A stretch of 13,782 nt of DNA from assembly GCA_007119095.1 (NCBI GenBank), contig SKQI01000267.1, positions 1-13,782 on the forward strand, given 5' to 3'. Position numbers and translations under genes: made by a program. The DNA is from Wenzhouxiangella sp. (GTDB taxonomy: Bacteria > Pseudomonadota > Gammaproteobacteria > Xanthomonadales > Wenzhouxiangellaceae). This document shows positions 7,423 to 13,782 of the stretch, in pieces. The notes under the pieces were generated by a model. It was not told the DNA's origin, searched no databases, and saw only the letters and a program-made list of their open reading frames with translations. Numbering within the stretch: position 1 is the stretch's first letter; every line of letters starts with the position of its first letter.

Positions 7423-9024
7423 ATGTCCCGACTTGCCGATGAAATTGCCCGCCGCCGCACCTTTGCGATCATTTCGCACCCCGATGCGGGCAAGACCACC
7501 CTGACCGAGAAGTTCCTGTTGTTCGGCGGCGCGATTCAGCTGGCCGGATCGGTGAAGTCGCGCAAGGCTTCGCGCCATGCCACCTCCGACTGGATGGAGA
7601 TGGAAAAGGAGCGCGGCATTTCGATTACTTCCTCGGTAATGCAGTTTCCCTACAAGGAGCGGGTGGTCAACCTGCTCGACACGCCGGGTCACGCCGATTT
7701 CTCCGAAGACACTTACCGCGTACTGACGGCCGTTGACTCGGCCCTGATGGTCATCGATTGCGCCAAGGGGGTAGAGGAGCGCACGATCAAGCTGATGGAA
7801 GTCTGTCGTCTGCGGACCACGCCGATTTTCACCTTCATCAACAAGCTCGATCGCGAGGGTCGGGAGCCGATCGAGCTGCTCGACGAGGTCGAAGACGTGC
7901 TCGGCATCGAATGTGCGCCGGTGACCTGGCCGATTGGCATGGGGCGGCGCCTGAAAGGCATCTACCACCTGATTCGCGACGAGATTCATCTCTACGAGGC
8001 CGGCAAGAACTACATGCGCCAGGAGCCGCGCGTCATTGCGGGTCTGGACAGCTCGGAAGCTGATGAGGCGCTCGGCGCAATGGCCACCGAGCTCCGAGAC
8101 GAAATCGAACTGGTCAAGGGCGCCAGCCACGACTTTGACCTTGAGCGCTACCTGAAAGGTGAGCAGACGCCGGTGTTTTTTGGCTCGGCGCTGAACAATT
8201 TCGGGGTGATCCCGCTGCTGGATGAGTTCGTCGAACATGCGCCCAGGCCGCAGCCCCGGGCTACCCTGGGTCGGACCGTGCAGCCGGAAGAAGGCAAGCT
8301 GACCGGCTTCGTATTCAAGGTCCAGGCAAACATGGACCCGGCGCATCGTGATCGGATGGCGTTCATGCGCGTTTGCTCCGGCGTATTTGAAAAAGGCATG
8401 AAACTGCATCACGTCCGCGCCGGCAAGGAGCAGCGCACCCACGGCGCGCTGACCTTCATGGCCGACGAACGGGCCGCGGCCGAATACGCCTATCCCGGCG
8501 ACATCGTCGGTTTGCACAACCACGGCACCATTGGTATTGGTGACACCTTTACCGAAGGTGAGGGCCTGCAGTTCGCCGGCATCCCCAGTTTTGCCCCGGA
8601 ACTGTTTCGGCGCGTGCGGCTGCGTGACCCGCTGAAGCTGAAGGCGCTGACCAAGGGCCTGACCCAGCTGTCGGAAGAGGGCGCGACCCAGTTTTTCAAA
8701 CCGCTGATGGGCAATGACCTGGTCCTGGGTGCGGTGGGCTTGCTGCAGTTCGACGTGGTCGCCTATCGGCTCAAGGCCGAGTACAACGTCGAGGCGCTGT
8801 TCGAGGCGGTCAACGTGGCTACCTGTCGCTGGGTGAGCTGTGATGATGAAAAGGCGCTGGACAAGTTCCGGGCCAAGAACGAGCTCAATCTGGCCGAGGA
8901 CGGCGGTGGCCAGCTGGTCTACCTGGCCCCGACCCGGGTCAACCTGCAGCTGGCCCAGGAACGCCACCCGGAAATCACCTTCCGCGCCACCCGCGAAGTC
9001 AGCGTTTACGTCGATACCGATTAG
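7423..9024 (+). CDS. prfC: Peptide chain release factor 3 (RF3), translational GTPase
   Basis: 533 residues, the usual RF3 length. RF3 is a cytoplasmic GTPase that recycles RF1/RF2 from the ribosome after peptide release. GTPase motifs are intact: the P-loop SHPDAGKTT (18-26), RGIS around the switch I threonine/serine position (64-67), DTPGH (86-90) and NKLD (140-143). The N-terminal block RRTFAIISHPDAGKTTLTEK and the SDWMEMEKERGISITSS stretch are typical of RF3 rather than EF-G or TypA. Domains II and III follow, including the QFDVVAYRLKAEYN region near residue 445. The ATG sits at the family's normal start but has no clear Shine-Dalgarno (the upstream bases are T- and C-rich), so initiation may be weak or leader-dependent. 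It converges on the FHA gene with a 6-bp gap. It is a housekeeping gene unrelated to its neighbours as far as can be seen. Confidence 0.97.
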   Translation: MSRLADEIARRRTFAIISHPDAGKTTLTEKFLLFGGAIQLAGSVKSRKASRHATSDWMEMEKERGISITSSVMQFPYKERVVNLLDTPGHADFSEDTYRVLTAVDSALMVIDCAKGVEERTIKLMEVCRLRTTPIFTFINKLDREGREPIELLDEVEDVLGIECAPVTWPIGMGRRLKGIYHLIRDEIHLYEAGKNYMRQEPRVIAGLDSSEADEALGAMATELRDEIELVKGASHDFDLERYLKGEQTPVFFGSALNNFGVIPLLDEFVEHAPRPQPRATLGRTVQPEEGKLTGFVFKVQANMDPAHRDRMAFMRVCSGVFEKGMKLHHVRAGKEQRTHGALTFMADERAAAEYAYPGDIVGLHNHGTIGIGDTFTEGEGLQFAGIPSFAPELFRRVRLRDPLKLKALTKGLTQLSEEGATQFFKPLMGNDLVLGAVGLLQFDVVAYRLKAEYNVEALFEAVNVATCRWVSCDDEKALDKFRAKNELNLAEDGGGQLVYLAPTRVNLQLAQERHPEITFRATREVSVYVDTD

Positions 9025-9030
9025 CTGCGC

Positions 9031-11016
9031 TTACAAGCGGCGTCCCAGCAGGTAGCGCGCGGCCAGCAACAGCGCCGCGCCCTGGGCCAGCAGTACGCTG
9101 CCCGCGCCCACCCAGCGCATCCCGGCGAAGGGATCTGCCGCCAGCTTCTCCGCCCAGGGCAGCGGGTTGAGGAGGGACAGGGCCAATCCAATACCGCTGC
9201 CCTGACCAACCAGACCATCGAAGACGATGATGATCGTGCCCAGGGCGGCGACAAGCGCCAGCGCCAGATCGCTGCGCTGGCCGGCAGCTACACCGCAGGC
9301 CAGGCCAAGGGCCGTGCCGGCAACCGCCACGAAAGCGGCTGCCAGGGGCAGGGTGGCTGAAAGCTCGGCATCGGGCAGCCAGGCAATCAGGAACAGCCCA
9401 AGCAGAGCCTGGACGGCTGCGATCAGCAGGGCGGCAAGGAACACGGCCAACAGCGCGTCATTGAGCAGCAGGTGACGCTGGGCCGTGCGCAGCAGCCGAC
9501 TGGGTCGACGTGAGACCTGGAATGCGGCCGCCAGCGCGGTGGCCAGCACCAGGCTGACCAGCAAGACCCAGGCACTGCCTCGATCGGGCAAGGCCAGCCA
9601 CAGGCCGACAACCAGCACGATGGGCAGTACCAGGGTTTCGACCAGCATCAGTGGCTGCCGCCGCCAGCCGCGCAGCTGGTCGCGAAGCAGGGCCATGGAA
9701 GCCGCCGATGAGAAACGGCGGGGTCGTGGTCGCTCACCACGCGCTGGCGGTGCTTCGCCGGGACGGCCGATCTCGACGGCAACCGGCGCGATGCCCGACA
9801 AAATGTCCAGCGGCTGGTCCATGGCCAGCACCACGGTCAGCCGTGGCCCCGACAGCGCCTGGACCCGGTCGATCAGGTCGGCGCGATCGCCCGGTTGATC
9901 GAGCAGGGCCGGCAGGTCAATCAGCAGTAACCCGGGGTTGGTCAGCAGTTCGGATGCCACCAGTGCCAGCGCCTGTTCCAGCGCGGTCAGGCGATCCAGC
10001 GGCAGTGTTGCCAGGTGGCTGGCGTCGAGTTCGGCCAGCAGCGCGGCCACCCGTTCCCGTCGCGCCTGCGCCGACAGATCGCTGGCTGCGGCGAGGCTGG
10101 CTTGTTGTTCCAGCCAGGCGGCGGTGTCGGCCTTGTAGCTTGGCATGCCGCGTTCGCCGACCCGGCCGACGCGCGTTCGAAGTCGGGCGCGCGCGCGGTC
10201 CAGTTCCGGTTCGCTCCAGGCCAGCTTGCCGGCGATGGGTTGGGAAATGCCGGCCAGCGTATCGAGGACGGCGCGCCGCTGCTTGCTGTCGCTCAGCACC
10301 AGGGCTTGCAGGCGGCCCGGCTCGATTTCGAAGTCCAGGCCCTGGTCTGGCACATCGGCGGTGGCCAGGCCGGTGACTTGCAGGGCCAGCGCCTGCTCGA
10401 TGGCCGCAACGCTGAACTCGGGCGCCGGGGACAGGGTGCGCAGCTGCAGGCGGCTGCCGGCGACAAACAGGCAGTCGCCCGGGCGCAGCTGGGCACGACG
10501 AACGCGCCGACCGTTCAGCCAGGTGCCGTTGCGGCTGCCGTTGTCTTCCAGCAACAGCTGCCCATCGTGAAGGCGCAAGGTCGCGTGATGCTGGCTGACG
10601 CCGGGGTCGGCCGGCAGGCTCAGCTCGCAGGCCAGGTCCCGCCCCATGCGCCATGGCCCCGAGCCAGACAGGCACACCCGGCGTTCGAGGCCGTTGATGT
10701 TGAGCTCGAGATCGGCCAGGCGGGAGCGACCCAGGCCGATGACGTCACCGGCTTGCAGGGGTTGTTCACCACTGATCCGTTCGCCGTTGACGAACACGCC
10801 ATTGCGCGAGTCGAGGTCGCGCACCAGCCAGCGTCCGGAGCCTGAGCAACCCAGCCAGCAATGTTGTCTGGAGACCCCGTCACGTCGGATCACCAGGCTT
10901 GCGGCATGGGGATCGCGCCCGATGACCAGCCCGGCCCGGGGCAGTGCGATTTCAGCCGGCAGCACGCCGGGGTGCAGCGCGCGCAGGGTGGCGATGGAAG
11001 GATTGTTCTTGGTCAC
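9031..11016 (-). CDS. Double-FHA, degenerate ABC ATPase, ABC-2-type membrane protein (Rv1747-like architecture)
   Basis: A membrane protein with a cytoplasmic phosphothreonine-reading front. Residue numbers count from the TTG at 11055. FHA1 (about 40-112) has GR46-47, S62/H65 and R84-N85-G; FHA2 (about 132-205) has GR138-139, S154/H157 and R175-N176-G-T, so both binding sites look intact. Residues 235-430 align with an ABC nucleotide-binding domain from Walker A to the end, but every catalytic motif is lost. The Walker A region reads VLSDSKQRRAVLDTLAG (no GxGKS/T). The signature region reads LDRLTALEQ (no LSGGQ). Walker B reads LLLIDLP (Leu for the catalytic Glu). The switch region reads VVLAMDQP (no His). 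About six hydrophobic helices follow at 468-671, as in ABC-2 permeases. The start is uncertain: I chose GTG 11016, but TTG 11055 is in frame and neither has a Shine-Dalgarno. The gene is divergent from a Ser/Thr kinase, as expected for its likely phospho-partner. Transport is doubtful. Confidence 0.85.
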   Translation of the reverse strand: MTKNNPSIATLRALHPGVLPAEIALPRAGLVIGRDPHAASLVIRRDGVSRQHCWLGCSGSGRWLVRDLDSRNGVFVNGERISGEQPLQAGDVIGLGRSRLADLELNINGLERRVCLSGSGPWRMGRDLACELSLPADPGVSQHHATLRLHDGQLLLEDNGSRNGTWLNGRRVRRAQLRPGDCLFVAGSRLQLRTLSPAPEFSVAAIEQALALQVTGLATADVPDQGLDFEIEPGRLQALVLSDSKQRRAVLDTLAGISQPIAGKLAWSEPELDRARARLRTRVGRVGERGMPSYKADTAAWLEQQASLAAASDLSAQARRERVAALLAELDASHLATLPLDRLTALEQALALVASELLTNPGLLLIDLPALLDQPGDRADLIDRVQALSGPRLTVVLAMDQPLDILSGIAPVAVEIGRPGEAPPARGERPRPRRFSSAASMALLRDQLRGWRRQPLMLVETLVLPIVLVVGLWLALPDRGSAWVLLVSLVLATALAAAFQVSRRPSRLLRTAQRHLLLNDALLAVFLAALLIAAVQALLGLFLIAWLPDAELSATLPLAAAFVAVAGTALGLACGVAAGQRSDLALALVAALGTIIIVFDGLVGQGSGIGLALSLLNPLPWAEKLAADPFAGMRWVGAGSVLLAQGAALLLAARYLLGRRL

Positions 11017-11155
11017 GGTTGGCGAAAGGATCAGGGCGCATTCATCATTACGCAATAACCGGCTGAAATGTGCTGTGGCCGAATCCGATTGCGCTCTTCG
11101 TTATTACAGGCGACACTCACGGCAAAGCCGCGGATCAATTTTTCAGGAGGTTTCC
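11017..11155. promoter_or_regulatory. Shared divergent upstream region, FHA protein / Ser-Thr kinase
   Basis: Up to 139 bp between the two divergent genes (100 bp if the FHA gene starts at TTG 11055). It must carry promoters for both. A loosely -10-like tattac (11102-11107, plus) and its complement on the minus strand lie near the middle, but neither has a matching -35. Only the kinase ribosome-binding site is clear. Confidence 0.4.
11145..11150 (+). promoter_or_regulatory. Ribosome-binding site deciding the kinase start
   Basis: A full aggagg Shine-Dalgarno five bases before ATG 11156. It rules out the open frame that extends 510 bases further upstream antisense to the FHA gene. Confidence 0.9.
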
Positions 11156-13324
11156 ATGGCCAAGGTACTCGGTCGTTATCACATCATCAGCGAACTTGGC
11201 CGCGGCGGCATGGGCGTGGTCTACAAGGCCGTCGACCCGAAGCTGGAGCGCTTCATTGCCATCAAGTGCCTCAGCGATGAGCTCAGTGAAGACGAAATCA
11301 CGGTCACCCGCTTCCTGCGCGAGGCGCGCAACGTGGCTGCGCTCAATCATCCGCATATTGCCCAGATCTTCCTGGCTGATGAGGATGAAGGCCGCCCCTA
11401 CTTCGTGATGGAATTCATCGACGGGGAGTCGCTGGCCGAGCGTCTCGAGCGCGACAAGCGTCTGATGCCGGAGCAGGCGCTGCGCATTGTGATGGAATCC
11501 GCCGAGGCGCTGAAAGCCGCCCACGAGGAAAATATCGTCCACCGCGATATCAAGCCCGGCAACATCATGATTGACCGCCGGGGCCGGGCCATCCTGACCG
11601 ATTTCGGCATTGCCAGCATCGTTCACCCCGATCAGCAGCCCAAGATCAGCAAGTACATCATGGGCACGCCGGGTTACCTGCCGCCGGAGGTGATGACCGG
11701 CCAGCCGGCCGACCATCGCGGCGATATCTTTGCACTCGGAGCGGTGTATTACGAAATGCTGGCCGGCAGGCGCCTGGTGCCGGGCCGTGACATCGAAGAC
11801 ACGGCTCGCACCTTGCTGGCTTCGGATTTTCCGGTGCTGGCAGACCTGGACGAAAAGATCGACAAGAGCACCTTTGGCGTGCTGGGGCGCATGCTGGCCC
11901 AGGATCCGAACAAGCGTTACCAGGATTACGACGCCCTGTTGGCAGATCTGGCCAATGCCCCGGCTGAAACCCCGGCGGCTGTTTCACCACCGCCGGCGGC
12001 GGCCAGCAGTGTTGACGAGGCCACGCGCCTGGCCGCTTCCGGACCGATTTCCGCGGCCGTTGCAGATAGCCAGGTCGAGATGCCGCCGACCGAAGCCGTC
12101 AACCCAGCCGTAACCCCACCACCGAGCACTGCCAACGCCAGCCCCCCGTCTGCGGGCAACAAGGGTGGCGGCCTGGGGCTGCTGGTCGGTCTGGCGGCCG
12201 GTTTGTTTCTGCTGGTCGGCGCGGCGGTCGCCAGCGTTGTTTTCTTGATGCCGGAGCGCTGGGACCAGTTCACCGCCATGGTGACTTCGCCATTTGCCCG
12301 CGACCCAGGTGAAGCCGCCCAGCCATCGGCTCGGGAGCCTTCGACAGACGCTGTCCAGGCGACAGCGTCCGTGCATGATGACGATGTCGTCGATACTGAG
12401 GTTGGCCAGGGTCTGGATGCCGAACTCGCGTTTGGTCTGGCCGACTCAGGTTCGCCAGGTCCGTTGCCTGACGATCTGTCCGACGAGGGCGTCGATGAAC
12501 TGGCCGGGCCCGGTGAAGACGCGCAGCGTGATCAGGGCCGAATGGCCGCCAGCGAAGCGGCGTCCGACCGAGATGACGAGCCTGAGCAATTTAGCGCTGC
12601 GGCAGCTCGCCTGGTCGATGACGAAGGTGAGGCGGATGAGCGGCGTGGTGGTGATCGTCCTGGCGAGGACGGTAGCGGTCAGGTTGCTTCATCAGGGCCA
12701 TCGGCCGAACGCTCCCCGGCGGCTGACCAAGCCAGCGAGACGCGGCACCCTGCCGAACCCGCACCCGCAGCCAGCGAAACCGATGTGGATGAGCCGCTGG
12801 TGCTGGCGTCGATCCCCGCAGAGCCGGCCGGCGAGGCGGCGGTCGTTCCTGAGGCAGCGCCGCGAGCCGCCCCGGCCCCGGCTCCTCGACCAGAAGGTGT
12901 TTTGGTGGTGGGGGTTGGTGACCCGGTCTTCATTGATCCCGTGGTGCGGGAAATCGAGCAACGCCTGCGGGCCGATGGCCATGAGCTGATTGAACGCGGC
13001 TTTGTGGCCGGCTTGTCGCAGCTGGTTCACGGCGGCGAGGTCGACTTGGCTGGCCTGTCCAGCGCTGCGACCAATGCCGGCGCCCGGTTCGCCATCGTCG
13101 CTCGAGCCATGCCGTCTGGTGAGCGCCTGCTGCGCTACTACGGCCGCACGGATACAGCCTACATCGTTCAGTTCGAGACGGTCACTTACGATCTCAGCCA
13201 ACGTCGACGTCTGGACGCCTCAGACCTTGAGCAGATCGAGTACACCGCGCTCAATGCCACCCGCCAGGCCCGTGATTCGATCGCTCGGCAGCTGCCGCGA
13301 ATCAGCGCTGGATTGAGCGACTGA
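11156..13324 (+). CDS. Transmembrane Ser/Thr protein kinase with unassigned periplasmic C-terminal domain
   Basis: 722 residues. The Hanks-type kinase domain (about 8-265) is complete: glycine loop GRGGMG (15-20), ATP Lys37, alpha-C Glu56, HRDIKPGN (His129, Asp131, Lys133, Asn136), DFG (149-151) and the P+1 region GTPGYLPPE (170-178). This pattern is that of PknB-like bacterial kinases. A Pro/Ala-rich linker leads to one membrane helix (339-365). Beyond it, residues 366-578 are an acidic, Ala/Pro-rich, low-complexity stalk. Residues 580-722 form a folded-looking domain (GVLVVGVGDPVFIDP to RQLPRISAGL) that I do not recognise; it loosely resembles the alpha/beta envelope domains of the FlgT/CsgG/TolB-N kind, a weak resemblance. 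No PASTA repeats are present. The topology suggests a periplasmic sensor controlling a cytoplasmic kinase. The divergent FHA protein is its natural candidate substrate. ATG 11156 is fixed by an ideal ribosome-binding site. Confidence 0.93.
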   Translation: MAKVLGRYHIISELGRGGMGVVYKAVDPKLERFIAIKCLSDELSEDEITVTRFLREARNVAALNHPHIAQIFLADEDEGRPYFVMEFIDGESLAERLERDKRLMPEQALRIVMESAEALKAAHEENIVHRDIKPGNIMIDRRGRAILTDFGIASIVHPDQQPKISKYIMGTPGYLPPEVMTGQPADHRGDIFALGAVYYEMLAGRRLVPGRDIEDTARTLLASDFPVLADLDEKIDKSTFGVLGRMLAQDPNKRYQDYDALLADLANAPAETPAAVSPPPAAASSVDEATRLAASGPISAAVADSQVEMPPTEAVNPAVTPPPSTANASPPSAGNKGGGLGLLVGLAAGLFLLVGAAVASVVFLMPERWDQFTAMVTSPFARDPGEAAQPSAREPSTDAVQATASVHDDDVVDTEVGQGLDAELAFGLADSGSPGPLPDDLSDEGVDELAGPGEDAQRDQGRMAASEAASDRDDEPEQFSAAAARLVDDEGEADERRGGDRPGEDGSGQVASSGPSAERSPAADQASETRHPAEPAPAASETDVDEPLVLASIPAEPAGEAAVVPEAAPRAAPAPAPRPEGVLVVGVGDPVFIDPVVREIEQRLRADGHELIERGFVAGLSQLVHGGEVDLAGLSSAATNAGARFAIVARAMPSGERLLRYYGRTDTAYIVQFETVTYDLSQRRRLDASDLEQIEYTALNATRQARDSIARQLPRISAGLSD

Positions 13325-13352
13325 ACCCGCATTGGCCCTAATCCGTCAACCT

Positions 13353-13383
13353 TCGGGGCAAAGCGCTGAGAGCTGCGCCCCGA
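13353..13383 (+). terminator. Possible terminator hairpin after the kinase gene
   Basis: tcggggc (13353-13359) pairs with gccccga (13377-13383) around a 17-nt loop, 29 bases after the kinase stop. The only T-run (ttttt, 13401-13405) lies 17 bases beyond the stem, so it is not a classical intrinsic terminator. Confidence 0.3.
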
Positions 13384-13506
13384 GATATGAATGATTCTGC
13401 TTTTTGACCCGCGCTGAGGAGTGCCCGGGGCATGCATTGCGCAGTGTTTCATCGAACAGATCTCATCGGGTTGACGGTGAACATAAAAACCTGAAATCTT
13501 GAGAAC

Positions 13507-13522
13507 GCAAAGAAGCAAAGAA
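13507..13522. repeat. Tandem 8-bp direct repeat gcaaagaa
   Basis: Two exact adjacent copies of gcaaagaa inside a purine-rich stretch of the non-coding region. Short and possibly fortuitous. Confidence 0.5.
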
Positions 13523-13703
13523 ACCAGGCAGCATAGACACATCAAGACTATTCCATCCTGGCTGCTGGCGAACTCCGCTGCTTTCGGCCGGCCCGAAGCG
13601 TCTGGCGTCACTCGATGCTCGGACCCATCTACAAGCGCTGAACCTAAAGGCTTTCCTGATATAGCGTCGTGTCTCAGCGTCCGGGCTTCGGTCGGGTTGA
13701 ACC

Positions 13704-13782
13704 GCCGTCCTCGGGCGGTGAATTCCGCTTCAGTTCGACGCGGTGGCGAGGCCTTCAGCGAAATCCCCCGCCCGAGGACGGC
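13704..13782. repeat. 79-bp imperfect palindrome with perfect 15-bp arms, reaching the window edge
   Basis: gccgtcctcgggcgg (13704-13718) is the exact reverse complement of ccgcccgaggacggc (13768-13782). Inside the arms the symmetry continues with single mismatches: 13722-13724 pair with 13762-13764, 13726-13729 with 13757-13760, and 13732-13733 with 13753-13754. The whole element can therefore fold into one long hairpin around 13743. The left arm also forms its own small hairpin (accgcc/ggcggt, 13701-13719). It could be a dispersed palindromic repeat, the end of a miniature mobile element or a structured RNA. The symmetry may extend past the window. Confidence 0.7.

Larger units (their letters stand above)
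13325..13703. other. Intergenic region downstream of the kinase, no convincing gene
   Basis: About 380 bp of visibly lower GC than the neighbouring genes. It holds a 6-7 bp stem (13353-13359 with 13377-13383) just after the kinase stop, a tandem 8-bp repeat gcaaagaa (13507-13522) and scattered short ORFs with no ribosome sites. On the minus strand one frame has no stop from the right edge to base 13186, but its translation is Cys/Ser/Arg-rich with atypical codons and runs antisense into the kinase, so I do not call it a gene. The region may be a decayed or dispersed non-coding repeat. Confidence 0.5.

Noticed and set aside
7342..8967. 541-codon minus-strand frame opposite prfC
   Set aside because: A shadow of a highly conserved gene in GC-rich sequence; no start signal and a His/Gln/Arg-rich composition typical of antisense frames.
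10646..11155. N-terminal extension of the kinase open frame
   Set aside because: It is antisense to the FHA gene, has no kinase-family content, and the ideal aggagg site at 11145-11150 fixes the start at 11156.
13696..13782. Integron attC site
   Set aside because: gttgaac fits only one box type and lies on the wrong side of the palindrome for an attC on either strand; no integrase or cassette is seen.
1..13782. CRISPR array, tRNA, rRNA or transposase gene
   Set aside because: No regularly spaced repeats, cloverleaf or rRNA stretches, or transposase motifs were found in the window.

Overview
The window is GC-rich and densely coded, with genes on both strands and very short gaps. Gene content (SdaA-type Fe-S serine dehydratase, RF3, a DUF4124-M23 peptidase) and codon use point to a gammaproteobacterium. 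The secreted plant-type LRR proteins and the membrane Ser/Thr kinase would fit the Xanthomonadales/Chromatiales side (for example Wenzhouxiangella-like). That placement is inferred from gene style; no marker was compared.

Layout. (1) Bases 3-1094 (+): 5'-truncated L-serine ammonia-lyase, overlapping by 7 bp a secreted M23 peptidase (1088-2032). (2) Bases 2036-7322 (-): three tandem paralogues, read 7322 to 2036. Each is an exported protein with an N-terminal cap, plant-type leucine-rich repeats and two copies of an unnamed W/G-rich domain. They converge on the peptidase gene with a 3-bp gap. (3) Bases 7423-9024 (+): prfC, peptide chain release factor 3, divergent from the LRR genes across a 100-bp gap. 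(4) Bases 9031-11016 (-): a membrane protein with two FHA domains, an ABC ATPase-like domain that has lost its catalytic motifs, and an ABC-2-type six-helix region. (5) Bases 11156-13324 (+): a transmembrane Ser/Thr protein kinase, divergent from the FHA gene. (6) Bases 13325-13782: about 460 bp with no convincing gene, with lower GC for most of its length, ending in a 79-bp imperfect palindrome that reaches the window edge.

How the genes may work together. The kinase and the double-FHA/pseudo-ABC protein share one upstream region and form a plausible phosphorylation module: the kinase makes phosphothreonine and FHA domains read it. The pairing recalls mycobacterial PknF/Rv1747 (FHA-FHA-ABC-membrane), but here the ATPase looks dead, so the membrane part is more likely a phospho-regulated scaffold, sensor or partner of another ATPase. 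The LRR trio is probably one transcriptional unit making a small family of secreted or surface recognition/adhesion proteins with 5, 9 and 6 recognisable repeats. SdaA (serine to pyruvate) and RF3 (translation termination) are housekeeping genes with no evident link to either system.

The best candidates for undescribed biology are the kinase/double-FHA/pseudo-ABC pair with its unassigned periplasmic sensor domain, and the tandem LRR family with its duplicated C-terminal domain.
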